Counted from the stretch's first letter, positions 1 through 9,203 are shown. The stretch is DNA of 37,660 nt from JACPJP01 sp964650285 (GCA_964650285.1 CAZYSP010000011.1:1-37660); one strand, 5' to 3'. Translations and numbers: made by a program. Notes: generated by a model from the letters alone, not told the origin.

Positions 1-31
1 GCTGTATTAATTTTTAATTTGTCATTATATC

Positions 32-1003
32 TCAAATCTTTCTAAAAACAAATTGTACAACTGCCCCTTTCCTAAAATAGGATTCAAATAAATCACTGAT
101 TACAAAAATTGGAAAGGTTATCTTAAAAAACATGGACTGCAGAAATAGATTTAACTTTGAGTAATCCTTTATATAATCTTTATTTCCCTTAAGATATTCA
201 TATAGAACATCCCTTTTTTTGATAATGCAGTTCAAAATGCTTTGTTGCATTCCGTAGGGATTATACTCTATGCTGTAATGGATTTGGCTTATAAGATTAA
301 ATCCGTATTTCTTCATTTCTGCAAAAAAATCATTAGGTTTAAAAAAAAATAAATGCCTGGGAGGGTCTAAATGAATCCATTTTCCCTTAAATATCCTGCT
401 TTGAAAGCTGTCTATGTTGGGAAATGATATTATAAGTATTCCTTTTGGCTTAATTATTTTGGAAACAATATCTAAGGTATTTTTAGGCTCTGTTAAATGT
501 TCAAAAACCTGAAAGAGAGTAATTGCATCGAAACTATTATGTGGAAAATCATTAGCATCTAGTTTTCCTATCTTCAACTTAATTTTTCCTGATTTGGATG
601 TCCGCTCAGCAGCTTTTCCCTGCATTTCAGTACCGTAAAGCTTAAAATTTCCCTTTTTGTCTAGCATATTCAGGAATTTGCCATTTCCACAACCTATATC
701 CAGTACTTTTCCATTTTTCCCTAAATATCGCGCCAGTAATGTGGCCCTTTGGTTCCTGAAATAATCCAGGACTATCTCTATTAATTTGTTAAACTTCTCG
801 CTACCTCCCCCATAATAAGAATCATCATACGCCATCAAAAGCTGTTTTCTGTTAGGGCGTGGGCTAAGAAAAATTGCTTTACACATCACGCACTGGTTAA
901 GATTATAATGATTTCCATATATGTCACAAGTCTTATAGAGAATCTGACTGTATTTTTTTTTGCAATATCCGCAAGGATTAGACTTATCAATTTTTTTAGT
1001 CAT
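32..1003 (-). CDS. Class I SAM-dependent methyltransferase with N-terminal Cys4 zinc-ribbon-like region
   Basis: The 323-residue protein has a Rossmann methyltransferase core with motif I VLDIGCGNGKFLN near residues 100-112 and a later acidic/FEHL segment typical of the Methyltransf_23 group. Before the core, paired cysteines C11/C14 and C38/C41 followed by SPRPN look like the zinc-binding module found in many sugar- and surface-glycan-associated methyltransferases. The substrate cannot be read from sequence; the surroundings suggest a glycan or glycolipid. The start is ATG, with an A/T-rich TATA-like tract about 24 nt upstream, so it may have its own promoter although it lies 40 nt behind the upstream minus-strand membrane protein. 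The stop (TGA) is inside the window, so the gene is complete. Confidence 0.85.
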   Translation of the reverse strand: MTKKIDKSNPCGYCKKKYSQILYKTCDIYGNHYNLNQCVMCKAIFLSPRPNRKQLLMAYDDSYYGGGSEKFNKLIEIVLDYFRNQRATLLARYLGKNGKVLDIGCGNGKFLNMLDKKGNFKLYGTEMQGKAAERTSKSGKIKLKIGKLDANDFPHNSFDAITLFQVFEHLTEPKNTLDIVSKIIKPKGILIISFPNIDSFQSRIFKGKWIHLDPPRHLFFFKPNDFFAEMKKYGFNLISQIHYSIEYNPYGMQQSILNCIIKKRDVLYEYLKGNKDYIKDYSKLNLFLQSMFFKITFPIFVISDLFESYFRKGAVVQFVFRKI

Positions 1004-1043
1004 TTTACTTTGTAAAAGCTTTTTTTATGTAATTGGTCATAAG

Positions 1044-2921
1044 CTATATCCTGAATATTACTGCGCCTTGATTCTGAAACACCGGTGTAAAAAATCCAGA
1101 TTCTGCAATTTGTTGTATTTTATTGTTTGTCTTGTCAGCTCCGAAGGCTCTTGAAGTTTGCCCATCTATTACAACATATTCATATCCTTTACTTTTTAAC
1201 CAATTATAATTTTCTTGGACACTTTGATTAAAGCCCTGTTTCATATAATCTCTAACATCTTTGCACCAATGGCATGTATACATATCCATACCTATAATCG
1301 GCCCATTATTCACAAAAGTAAACACACGAGAATCTTTTGGTAGATTATCTTTTATCCATACATATGCTCCTATTTCCTCTCCAGAAGTCCAGAATGCACC
1401 CGGAGGCCATGTAGCAGTATTTACTGCTATTTTTTGTTGTGTAGATGTAAAATATATGCCAGTTAATAAAATCAGGAGTATACCGTATTTCCCAATATTT
1501 CCTATAGATTTTTTGGACATGCTCATAAGATTGAGTGCTCCTTCAGCAGCTAAAATACACACAGGTATTGCCAAGAGCATCCATGCCCTAAACGGTGATA
1601 ATTTTATTGTAAATCGCGAGGCATTGACTGCATAAAGCGTAAAAATAAACCAAACAAGTGTTATCACAGCCCATTGATTTTCTTTCTTAAGCAAATCCTT
1701 ATATTTCAGGAGTAAGAATATTATGGCAATTATTGTCAGAATAGATAAGAAAATACCAATTCCTATGGGGTTGTTTATCATATTCTGTTTTTGCGCTATA
1801 AAGAAATCTTTGAGAGTATAAATTCTGTCACCTGTGCCTCTTAAGGCAGTTCCAAGACCAAATTCTTTCACATACCCGATATTAAATCCAAGTCCTTGTA
1901 TTGTTCCCGTTAACCCATATTTCAGTATCATTGGAAACCACCAAAATAAAAATGACAAAGACAATCCAAGTGCACCTGCCGCAATATGCCATATCAACAA
2001 CCTCCTTTCTAAAATAATTTTAGTCAAAACGTACAAGACAAAAAACAAGCCGAAATATGTAGAGTGTGTTGGGGTAGCAGTAAGCACAGTTACCATACTA
2101 AAAGCAGCAACTATCCACCATTTAACATCATACTTCATTCTTTCAAGAGCATAAAAAACAACAAAATACAATGGAACAGCTATAGAAATAGCCCATATAA
2201 AATGTGACATGAAAGCAGGTATTGAAAACAAAGCGAATGCTGCAAATAATGCCTTATTTCTATTTTGAGTAAATGCCTTAATAAAGAAATAAAAGAATAT
2301 TGTAGACAATGATATTATCAGTGCATTGAAAAATTTTAAAGTAAAATAAACAGAGTCATTTGTCTGGTGGAGTATACCTAGCAACAAGTCATATGCAGGT
2401 GGATATGGGTCAATATAATGGAAGGGGGTATCAGCACCCACAAAAGCAGTCTTCTCTATTGATATATATTTAACACCCATAGCATGACTCCAGGAATCAT
2501 CATCTTCCAAGTAAGGATAATTAAAAGCTCCGCTTCCATAAATATAAAAATTAACAAAGAAAATAATAAGCATGATAAAAATGCTCAAATTTGTCTTAGT
2601 CAGTTTAAATGAAAAATTAAATTTTTTATAGTTTCTAAGCAAGTAATACAATGGGTAAACTAAACTTAATGCAAGAATAATTCTCCAATCAGCAGGTATC
2701 TTAATCATATTGAGAACAAGAGCCAAAAAAGGCAGCAACGAAAGCCCAAAACCAAGCCTCATCAGATTCCTCTCAAGAAAATTTTCAGAGTTTTTTACAA
2801 AAGAGGAAACAGTAAAACCTAAACCATAGCAGTACACAAAGAAAAGTACAATAGTTACAGGGCTCATGAAAAGCGCGAAATAAAATTCGTTTAAAAAGTT
2901 ATTGTTATTCAAAACAATCAA
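1044..2921 (-). CDS. Large multi-pass membrane protein, GT-C-like glycosyltransferase
   Basis: About 625 residues with roughly a dozen hydrophobic segments and a C-terminal soluble domain. After an early membrane helix there is an acidic EDDDSW loop (about residues 139-144), followed by DPYPPAYDLLLGILHQ, the layout of GT-C enzymes that transfer sugars from polyprenyl-phosphate donors on the outer face of the membrane. The C-terminal domain opens with a segment resembling AYVWIKDNLPKDSRV, common in this superfamily, and carries a CHWC pair. The AglB/STT3 WWDYG signature is absent, so I do not call it an oligosaccharyltransferase. The start is uncertain: TTG at 2921 lies only about 14 nt from the shared TATA element, so TTG at 2912 or ATG at 2867 may be the true start. 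Confidence 0.7.
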   Translation of the reverse strand: MIVLNNNNFLNEFYFALFMSPVTIVLFFVYCYGLGFTVSSFVKNSENFLERNLMRLGFGLSLLPFLALVLNMIKIPADWRIILALSLVYPLYYLLRNYKKFNFSFKLTKTNLSIFIMLIIFFVNFYIYGSGAFNYPYLEDDDSWSHAMGVKYISIEKTAFVGADTPFHYIDPYPPAYDLLLGILHQTNDSVYFTLKFFNALIISLSTIFFYFFIKAFTQNRNKALFAAFALFSIPAFMSHFIWAISIAVPLYFVVFYALERMKYDVKWWIVAAFSMVTVLTATPTHSTYFGLFFVLYVLTKIILERRLLIWHIAAGALGLSLSFLFWWFPMILKYGLTGTIQGLGFNIGYVKEFGLGTALRGTGDRIYTLKDFFIAQKQNMINNPIGIGIFLSILTIIAIIFLLLKYKDLLKKENQWAVITLVWFIFTLYAVNASRFTIKLSPFRAWMLLAIPVCILAAEGALNLMSMSKKSIGNIGKYGILLILLTGIYFTSTQQKIAVNTATWPPGAFWTSGEEIGAYVWIKDNLPKDSRVFTFVNNGPIIGMDMYTCHWCKDVRDYMKQGFNQSVQENYNWLKSKGYEYVVIDGQTSRAFGADKTNNKIQQIAESGFFTPVFQNQGAVIFRI

Positions 2922-2930
2922 AGTAGAAAC

Positions 2931-2939
2931 ATATTTAAA
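2931..2939 (+). promoter_or_regulatory. TATA box of the 2962 operon, possibly shared with the divergent gene
   Basis: ATATTTAAA is centred 27 nt before the ATG at 2962, the spacing expected for an archaeal TATA box of a leaderless transcript. The element is nearly symmetric and sits in the 40-bp gap between divergent genes, so it may serve both directions. Confidence 0.6.
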
Positions 2940-2961
2940 GTGATATTCTTTAGCTCGGCGT

Positions 2962-3846
2962 ATGAAAATAGTTGTAACTATACCTGCCTACAACGAGGAA
3001 AAAACTATAGGCCTTGTAATTAATAAAATTAAGGAAGCAATGGAAAGTAATAGCTATAACTATGAAATACTTGTTGTTGATGATGGAAGCAATGACAATA
3101 TTGCAGAGATAACAAAAAAGGCAGGTGCTGTTATTTATTCTCACCCAAAAAATTATGGCCTGGCCGAGACATTCAAGACAGAAATAAAGAAGTCATTAGA
3201 GATGGGAGCAGATATTATTGTACATATTGATGCTGACAACCAATATCAACCTGTAGAAATACCAAAACTGATTAAAGAAATTAATAACGGCTATGATCTG
3301 GTTCTTGGAAGCAGATTCAAAGGTAAGATAGAAAGTATGCCTATAATAAAAAGGCTTGGAAATAAGGCATTTTCTAAGGTTATTTCAAACATTTCAGGAT
3401 TAAAGATCTCAGATGCACAGACAGGTTTTAGAGCCTTTACCAGAGAAGTCGCAGAAAAGGTAAAGATAACCTCAAATCATACTTATACACAAGAGCAGAT
3501 CATAAGAGCAATCAGAGAAAAATTCAGAATTAAGGAAATTCCAATTTACTTCGCAAAAAGGGATGGGAAAAGCAGGCTTATAAGCAATCCTTTTGGTTAT
3601 GCTATAAGGGCTTTTATCAACCTCATCCGGGTTTATAGGGATTTTGAACCCTTAAAGTTTTTTGGGATTATTGGCGGCATTGTCCTATCTATTGGGTTTT
3701 TAATTGGGCTTTACCTTGTTTACTTCCAGTTTTTTGAAGGTGGCGCATTTAGGCATCTTGGTCTTATGATGCTGGACATACTCGTCTTAAGCATCGGACT
3801 ACAAATTATAATATTTGGATTCGTAGCTGATATGCTCAAGAGATGA
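2962..3846 (+). CDS. GT2 family glycosyltransferase, polyprenyl-phosphate (DPM1/GtrB-like) type with C-terminal membrane helices
   Basis: The 294-residue protein has an N-terminal GT-A fold: IPAYNEEKTI near the start, VVDDGSND around residues 38-45 for nucleotide binding, and the DAD metal motif in HIDADNQYQP around 92-101. The downstream FAKRDGKSRL stretch matches polyprenyl-phosphate sugar synthases. Two hydrophobic helices close the protein, as in GtrB and AglD-like enzymes, placing it at the cytoplasmic membrane face. Family knowledge suggests it charges a polyprenyl phosphate with a sugar, which the adjacent divergent GT-C-like protein could use. Its stop overlaps the next start in an ATGA, so the following methyltransferase is translationally coupled. 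Confidence 0.85.
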   Translation: MKIVVTIPAYNEEKTIGLVINKIKEAMESNSYNYEILVVDDGSNDNIAEITKKAGAVIYSHPKNYGLAETFKTEIKKSLEMGADIIVHIDADNQYQPVEIPKLIKEINNGYDLVLGSRFKGKIESMPIIKRLGNKAFSKVISNISGLKISDAQTGFRAFTREVAEKVKITSNHTYTQEQIIRAIREKFRIKEIPIYFAKRDGKSRLISNPFGYAIRAFINLIRVYRDFEPLKFFGIIGGIVLSIGFLIGLYLVYFQFFEGGAFRHLGLMMLDILVLSIGLQIIIFGFVADMLKR

Positions 3847-4577
3847 TACATATGCTCAAAGCCTATTTTTCTTACCTATATAGGAATACTGTAAAAGATT
3901 ATGGCTCAACCTTTTATTCCCTGTTTAAGCACAATAAAAATGCCAAATTATTGGATTGTGGATGTTGGGATGGTAATAATACAAAGAAATATGGTAAGAC
4001 AATAGGTACAAATTTCCTATATGGTTTAGAGATAAATAAGCAAAAAGCTAAAGAAGCTTCTCAAAAAGGGATAAAGGTAAAAACTTCTAATCTAAATCAG
4101 AAATTTCCCTACAAAGATAATTTTTTTGATGTTATAATTGCTAATCATGTCATTGAGCATCTTATAGATGTAAGGCTATATGTATCAGAGATGTATAGGG
4201 TCCTTAAAAAAGGCGGATATATTATCTTAGGAACCCCCAATCTTGCAAGCTGGCATAATATTTTTGCATTGCTGCTTGGTTTGCAGCCTTTTTCAGGGCC
4301 TACAATCAAACCAGATTACGAGTCTGATGTTAAATTAATTAGAAATATGAACAAACAAAGATTGGACAAGGTGTTTTCAGGGAATAAAACTAGAGGTTTA
4401 GACCATATCAAGATTATGACCGCAAAAGCCTTAATAAGCCTCTTAAATGATTTTGATTTTAAGATTGAGAAAATAAAAGGATTTGGTTACTACCCTCTCC
4501 CGCCAATAATAGCAAAACATTTATCAAATATTGACCCTTACCGTAGTCATTACATCATTGTAAAAGCAAGAAAATGA
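3843..4577 (+). CDS. Class I SAM-dependent methyltransferase (Methyltransf_11-like)
   Basis: The 244-residue protein carries SAM motif I as LLDCGCWDGNNTKKYG around residues 36-51 and a typical post-I region, then NHVIEHLIDVRLYVSEMYRVLKKGG. The last is characteristic of the small-molecule methyltransferases common in O-antigen and surface-glycan clusters. The substrate is unknown. It is the middle gene of a three-gene operon: its ATG overlaps the stop of the GT2 gene and its own TGA overlaps the next ATG. Confidence 0.85.
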   Translation: MIHMLKAYFSYLYRNTVKDYGSTFYSLFKHNKNAKLLDCGCWDGNNTKKYGKTIGTNFLYGLEINKQKAKEASQKGIKVKTSNLNQKFPYKDNFFDVIIANHVIEHLIDVRLYVSEMYRVLKKGGYIILGTPNLASWHNIFALLLGLQPFSGPTIKPDYESDVKLIRNMNKQRLDKVFSGNKTRGLDHIKIMTAKALISLLNDFDFKIEKIKGFGYYPLPPIIAKHLSNIDPYRSHYIIVKARK

Positions 4578-5227
4578 TTGGAGAATTTTTTATAATATCT
4601 AGGAGGATAAAAAAGAAGATTGGTAATATATTCTCCAATAAACAAGATAAAATTCTGGATTTGGGTTGTGGCAATAAGCCTGGTTATCATAAATTCATAA
4701 AAGGCAAGATTGTTTGTTTTGATAAGGTTAAAACAGGAATAACCCACATTACCGGAGATGCTGACAATCTTCCATTCAAAGCAAATTCGTTTGATAAAGT
4801 AGTTAGCATTAATTCCTTTTATTATTTCAAGAGTCCATTTAATGTCATAAAAGGTATAAAAAGAATATTAAAAAAAAATGGGAAGCTGATCATGGTCTTG
4901 CCTTTTATTTACCCCATTCACGATGTTCCGTATGATAAATACCGATTTACAGAGTATGGCATAAGAGAACTTCTAAAAAACGATTTTGACATAAAGGAAA
5001 TAAAAACAATTGGAGGGATTTTTAATATCCTGGCAGTATTTTTTCATTCTTTAATTAAAGGAATCCCATTATTAGTGCCAAAGAGCTTAAGAAAGCTTGT
5101 GGGCTTTTTGTCAATTATAGTTTTATACCCCCTTTATATCTTAGCACAATTGATAAGCCTGTTGGATATCTTAGATAAATCAAGAAGGTGGCCGACTTAT
5201 TATTTTACCATGGCCATTAAGAGATAA
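4574..5227 (+). CDS. Class I SAM-dependent methyltransferase
   Basis: The 217-residue protein has motif I ILDLGCGNKPGYHKF near residues 28-42 and the conserved post-motif LKKNGKLIMVLPFIYPIHDVPYDKYRFTEYG region found in methyltransferases of glycan clusters (written here as two adjoining segments, LKKNGKLIMVLPF and PYDKYRFTEYG). The C-terminal third contains a hydrophobic run suggesting membrane association. It is the last gene of the 2962 operon, coupled by ATGA. Its end overlaps by 11 nt the end of the convergent deacetylase-like gene. The substrate is not deducible. Confidence 0.8.
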   Translation: MIGEFFIISRRIKKKIGNIFSNKQDKILDLGCGNKPGYHKFIKGKIVCFDKVKTGITHITGDADNLPFKANSFDKVVSINSFYYFKSPFNVIKGIKRILKKNGKLIMVLPFIYPIHDVPYDKYRFTEYGIRELLKNDFDIKEIKTIGGIFNILAVFFHSLIKGIPLLVPKSLRKLVGFLSIIVLYPLYILAQLISLLDILDKSRRWPTYYFTMAIKR

Positions 5228-6272
5228 GCATTCTTTCATAAGCATCCTTCAAAGTAACAAATTCAACATTTTCATAACTTTTAGCTAAAGAAATAAAACC
5301 ATCTAAATCTTTCAATGCCGTTGTTGACCTGCCATCATGGTATGTTGCTTCTGAACTATGGGTTATGACTACAAAAGGAAAAGGTTTCTTTGATCTGTCT
5401 GCTTCTTTATAGTATTCCTTAAAGGCCTTATTCAGCAAAACAGAATCTACAGGATCTGCTCTTAATTTAATTCCAAAAAAATCAAAAGTAGCAATAGGAA
5501 TCTCCAGAATTTTTGAATTATTATGATTTGTTGCTTGGTAATCAGTTATGCTTAATCTCCATGGGTAATGCCTGTTTACTTTACTCCAATCATATTTCAT
5601 TGCATCTTTAAGATGACCCTTTATTCCAGGTGTTGCTGAACTGTCAATCTTAAATCCTAGCTGGTTTAATGCTTTTGCTCCTTCAGAATCTAAAGCCCAG
5701 TTCCCCCATCTAAAACTTACAAGTTTTTTACTAATGGTTTTTCCAAGATGTTTTTCTATCAACCCTTTAGCAGCTTTTATAATCCTTAATTTCTCTTTAT
5801 ATGTATAAAAAAAAGCGCTTGTTGCATTAAATCTTTTTGAAAGTTTTTTCTGAAGTGCAAAATCAGAATCAGGGTGTAAATGCAGACCTATTTCATGTCC
5901 TTTCTTTATTACATTACCAAGTTCTTTTTTTACTTTATTATATTCCATACCTCTGCTCGAAAAGCATTGTGTTGAAAGAAAAAATGTTGTTTTAATTCTG
6001 TGCTTGTCAAAAATATTCATAAGATTCCTTATACCATAATAATAACCAATAAATGCTTCAGGATTCTCTTTCTGCCATACCCTTCTTTCATCCTTATCAA
6101 CATATCCTGCCTCTACATCGGTAGTAATTACGACGAGAAACTTCTGTTTACGTGGCTTGTTTTTGTTTCCCAGATTGCTAATCTTTACTCCAAAAGATAA
6201 TAACTGCAATAATTTTTTGCCAAAATAAGTTGAAAATATCCTATACAGAAATAATTTTATTGAGATTCTCAT
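5217..6272 (-). CDS. Polysaccharide deacetylase-like protein (NodB/CE4-related fold)
   Basis: The 351-residue protein begins with a hydrophobic N-terminus, then VVITTDVEAGY, where the Asp could replace the first metal ligand of the NodB TFDD motif. HEIGLHLHPDSD supplies the two His ligands of the H-x-x-x-H type motif. FVVITHSSEATYHDGRSTTA near the end is a plausible catalytic His region. CE4-family enzymes remove N- or O-acetyl groups from polysaccharides; here a surface glycan is the likely target. It follows the GT4 gene with an ATGA overlap, so the two form an operon. The family assignment rests on the D-H-H pattern and the fold-like context around it, and specificity is unknown. Confidence 0.7.
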   Translation of the reverse strand: MRISIKLFLYRIFSTYFGKKLLQLLSFGVKISNLGNKNKPRKQKFLVVITTDVEAGYVDKDERRVWQKENPEAFIGYYYGIRNLMNIFDKHRIKTTFFLSTQCFSSRGMEYNKVKKELGNVIKKGHEIGLHLHPDSDFALQKKLSKRFNATSAFFYTYKEKLRIIKAAKGLIEKHLGKTISKKLVSFRWGNWALDSEGAKALNQLGFKIDSSATPGIKGHLKDAMKYDWSKVNRHYPWRLSITDYQATNHNNSKILEIPIATFDFFGIKLRADPVDSVLLNKAFKEYYKEADRSKKPFPFVVITHSSEATYHDGRSTTALKDLDGFISLAKSYENVEFVTLKDAYERMLIS

Positions 6273-7474
6273 TTTAACAGCTCTTTATAGAGTTTGATAA
6301 AATCTTTTGATATCTTTTCCAATGAATAATTCTTTCTTACAAACCCAGCAGCATTGTTTCCCAGTTTTTGTGATTTTTTCTTATCTTTGAGCAGTGTAAT
6401 GATTGCCTTAGTCAACTCTTTACTATCTTTCTGCTTAACCAACAACCCATTATGACCATCCTTTATCACAAAAGGTATTCCACCTATACTGGTGCCTATA
6501 ACTGCGCATCCTGATGCCATAGCTTCTAAAAGCGATAATCCAAGGGCTTCTGTGCCTGTTTTAGTTGAAAGTGAAGGAAGTATAAAAATATCAGCAAAAT
6601 TATAATATCTTGCTATATCAGATGTTGACATAGGACCAAGAAATTCCACATATTCTTCCACACCCTTGCTATATGCTCTTTCTCTGAGAGTTTTTTCATA
6701 AGGACCTGCACCTATAACCAGCAACTTTGCTCTGCTGTCATACCTCGATATATCTTGCATTGAATCTATAAGACATTGTAAGCCCTTTTGGTCACTTAGT
6801 CTTCCGACAAAAAGTAATATCCTGTTTTTTATGTATAGTTTTGACTTTTTAATTTTTCTTTTTTTGAATAAATTATTATCAATTCCCATAGGCATTATCT
6901 TGACTTTAGAAGAATAATCCAGGAACCTCTTCAGCAATTCTTTCTTTGTTGCAATGCTGTTTACAGTTACATAATCTGCATTTCTTATAACAAAATGCTG
7001 TAATCTTTTGAATAATCTGCTCTTTAGGGGAAACAAATCGCTTCCATGCACTGTAACTAATAATGGAATCTTGAAAATTTTCTTCAGAAAAACACTTACA
7101 AAGCCTTGCGGCAAAATCCAATGTGCATGTACCATATCGATTTGCTCTTTCCTAATAACATTATATGATGCAAAAAATTCAGAAAGTATCAGCAAAGGCA
7201 TCTGTATCTTTGCCAGAAAACTTTTTTTCATGTTTGGTATTATACCTCCTTCATAGCATAATTTCTGCAGGCTTTCTGGCTTGAAATATGCAAATCTTCT
7301 AACCTGCACTTTCCCAATGCTCTCACTTTTTGCTGCTCCTTTATGATGCGGAGCAAGAACTATTATTTTATAGTCAGAAGCTAGTCTTTCTGACAAATCA
7401 TACACAAATCTCGCAGTTGTATCATTTTTCCATCTAGGGAATGTTGTTGCAATAACAAGGATTTTCTTTTCCAT
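6269..7474 (-). CDS. GT4 family glycosyltransferase
   Basis: Starting at ATG 7474 (MEKKILVIATTFPRW) the protein has 401 residues. A longer frame to 7531 is possible, but its N-terminus is unlike the family and would run through the TATA box. The GT-B fold is clear: VTVHGSDLFPL in the acceptor domain, ILLFVGRLSDQKGLQCL opening the donor domain, then GAGP, and the EX7E region in TGTEALGLSLLEAMASG. GT4 retaining enzymes use nucleotide-activated sugars. It heads a two-gene operon with the deacetylase-like gene and is divergent from the CDP-sugar operon, consistent with surface polysaccharide assembly. Confidence 0.9.
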   Translation of the reverse strand: MEKKILVIATTFPRWKNDTTARFVYDLSERLASDYKIIVLAPHHKGAAKSESIGKVQVRRFAYFKPESLQKLCYEGGIIPNMKKSFLAKIQMPLLILSEFFASYNVIRKEQIDMVHAHWILPQGFVSVFLKKIFKIPLLVTVHGSDLFPLKSRLFKRLQHFVIRNADYVTVNSIATKKELLKRFLDYSSKVKIMPMGIDNNLFKKRKIKKSKLYIKNRILLFVGRLSDQKGLQCLIDSMQDISRYDSRAKLLVIGAGPYEKTLRERAYSKGVEEYVEFLGPMSTSDIARYYNFADIFILPSLSTKTGTEALGLSLLEAMASGCAVIGTSIGGIPFVIKDGHNGLLVKQKDSKELTKAIITLLKDKKKSQKLGNNAAGFVRKNYSLEKISKDFIKLYKELLK

Positions 7475-7494
7475 AGAATATGAGATAAAACCGC

Positions 7495-7504
7495 TATATA
7501 AATA
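7495..7504 (-). promoter_or_regulatory. TATA box for the GT4/deacetylase operon
   Basis: On the minus strand the element reads TATTTATATA, centred 26 nt upstream of ATG 7474. This spacing supports 7474 as a leaderless start and argues against the longer frame. Confidence 0.6.
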
Positions 7505-7518
7505 TGTTTTCAAAAAGG

Positions 7519-7528
7519 TTTTTAAATA
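7519..7528 (+). promoter_or_regulatory. TATA box for the CDP-sugar/flippase operon
   Basis: TTTTTAAATA is centred about 26 nt before ATG 7549. It is about 20 nt from the opposite-strand TATA element, making 7475-7548 a compact divergent promoter. Confidence 0.65.
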
Positions 7529-7548
7529 CAATAAAATAACTCTGAAGC

Positions 7549-8241
7549 ATGCAGGTAGTAATATTATGCGGGGGTAAAGGTACTAGATTAAGCGAACATA
7601 CAGAAGAAATTCCAAAACCATTGGTGGAGATAGGAGACAAGCCTATACTCAGTCATCTGATGAACCTGTACGCACAATCAGGACATAAAGATTTTATACT
7701 ATGCTTAGGCTACAAAGGGGAAAAGATAGAAGAATATTTTAAGGATAACAAAGATTGGAATATTGAATTTGTGCATACTGGAGAAAATGCTAATAAGGCT
7801 GAAAGATTAATGAAAGTCAAAGATAGTATAAAGAATGATACATTCCTTTTATCTTATGGTGATGACCTGAGTGATGTAGATGTAAATAAGGTAATAGAAT
7901 TCCACAAAAAAGCCAATAAGATTGTAACACTTACAGCAGTACCTTTAATATCCCAATTTGGAATAGTTGAGTTAAACGATAAATGTGAGGTCACAAAGTT
8001 CAGGGAAAAACCAAAACTTGACCATTTCATGAATGGCGGATTTTATGTGATGGACAAAAAGATTTTTGATTGCATCAAACCAGGATACGACCTGGAAAAA
8101 GAGACATTTGAGGATCTTACAAAAGATACGCAAATTGCTGCATTCAAGCATAATGGTTTCTGGAAATCAATGAACACACTAAAGGATGTCATAGAACTAA
8201 ATGAGTTATACGACAAGGGCAATGCACCATGGATAAAATAA
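7549..8241 (+). CDS. rfbF: Sugar-1-phosphate nucleotidyltransferase, glucose-1-phosphate cytidylyltransferase (RfbF)-like
   Basis: The 230-residue protein starts with LCGGKGTRLSEHTEEIPKP, the signature of nucleoside-diphosphate-sugar pyrophosphorylases. Details such as LSEHTEEIPKPLVEIGDKPI, FILCLGYKGEKIEEYF and MNGGFYVMDKKIFDCI follow glucose-1-phosphate cytidylyltransferases (RfbF) rather than RmlA or GalU. The predicted reaction is CTP plus glucose-1-phosphate to CDP-glucose. It is somewhat shorter than typical RfbF (about 257 residues). Its end overlaps the next gene by 13 nt, and that gene is an RfbG-like dehydratase, which supports the CDP-glucose assignment. Confidence 0.8.
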   Translation: MQVVILCGGKGTRLSEHTEEIPKPLVEIGDKPILSHLMNLYAQSGHKDFILCLGYKGEKIEEYFKDNKDWNIEFVHTGENANKAERLMKVKDSIKNDTFLLSYGDDLSDVDVNKVIEFHKKANKIVTLTAVPLISQFGIVELNDKCEVTKFREKPKLDHFMNGGFYVMDKKIFDCIKPGYDLEKETFEDLTKDTQIAAFKHNGFWKSMNTLKDVIELNELYDKGNAPWIK

Positions 8242-9203
8242 ACTGGAAAAACACAAATGTGTTAGTTACAGGAGCAGATGGTTTTATTGGTAGCCATATA
8301 GCTAAAGCACTGATTGATAAAGGTGCAAAAGTAACAACTATGGTAAGAGATCTTAAAAAAACTAATAATTTAGATATCCTAAATTTAAGAGATAAGATAA
8401 ATATTATTCATGGCGACCTTGTTAATTTTAAGGATTGTGAAAGAGCCATTAATGAATATGATATTGAATTTTGCTTCCACATAGCTGCCCAAGCCATAGT
8501 GGGACCTGCTAACAGAAGCCCATTATCAACATTTGAATCAAATATTAAAGGAACCTGGAATATACTAGAAGTGTGTAGACTCTCAAAGACTATTAAAGGT
8601 TTAATCGTTGCTTCATCTGATAAAGCTTACGGACAACAGGAAAAACTGCCATATACTGAAGATTCTCCTTTAAACGGTTATTTTCCTTATGATGCTTCTA
8701 AAGTCTGTGCTGATGTTCTTGCAAGATCTTATTTCATGACATATAAGCTTCGATTAGCTATAACCAGAAATGCAAATACTTATGGTCCTGGTGATATGAA
8801 TTTAAGCAGAATAATCCCTGATGTTATTACAAGATTAATAAGAAATGGACAACCTATAATAAGAAGTGATGGAACTCCTCAAAGGGATTATTTGTACATA
8901 AAAGATGTTGTGAATGCTTACCTAATGCTTGCAGAGAATTTACACAGAAAAGAAGTAGTTGGAGAGGCTTTTAATTTTGGTACAGGAAAACCCATAAGTG
9001 TTCTGGACCTATATAACAAGATCATAACAATGATGGACAAAGATGTAAAACCAAAAATTCTTGGAGAAGCGAAAAATGAAATTGACAAACAGTATCTTGA
9101 CTCACAAAAAGCAAAGAAAATTCTCAATTGGGAAGCTAAATATGACATTAATTCCGGATTAAATGAAACCATAGATTGGTACAAAACCTATTTCTCAAAA
9201 TGA
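8229..9203 (+). CDS. rfbG: NAD-dependent sugar dehydratase/epimerase, CDP-glucose 4,6-dehydratase (RfbG)-like
   Basis: The 324-residue extended SDR has TGADGFIGSH for NAD binding near residues 14-23, SSDKAYG in place of the usual Ser/Thr catalytic segment, and the YxxxK pair in PYDASKVCAD. The SDK-x-Y form and the later R-N-x-N-T-Y-G-P-G-D...RIIPDV region resemble CDP-glucose 4,6-dehydratases. The predicted product is CDP-4-keto-6-deoxyglucose. The overlap with the RfbF-like gene and the ATGA junction with the following GT4 indicate one operon. No RfbH-type CDP-4-keto-6-deoxyglucose 3-dehydrase is visible in the window, so the final sugar is unknown. A related GDP- or UDP-sugar 4,6-dehydratase role is the alternative. 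Confidence 0.75.
   Translation: MDKINWKNTNVLVTGADGFIGSHIAKALIDKGAKVTTMVRDLKKTNNLDILNLRDKINIIHGDLVNFKDCERAINEYDIEFCFHIAAQAIVGPANRSPLSTFESNIKGTWNILEVCRLSKTIKGLIVASSDKAYGQQEKLPYTEDSPLNGYFPYDASKVCADVLARSYFMTYKLRLAITRNANTYGPGDMNLSRIIPDVITRLIRNGQPIIRSDGTPQRDYLYIKDVVNAYLMLAENLHRKEVVGEAFNFGTGKPISVLDLYNKIITMMDKDVKPKILGEAKNEIDKQYLDSQKAKKILNWEAKYDINSGLNETIDWYKTYFSK

Noticed and set aside
1044..2921. Assignment of the large membrane protein as oligosaccharyltransferase AglB/STT3
   Set aside because: The WWDYG catalytic-pocket signature is missing; only the general GT-C layout is present.
7475..7531. N-terminal extension of the GT4 protein to 7531
   Set aside because: The added residues do not look like the family and cross the TATA box; ATG 7474 fits the promoter spacing.
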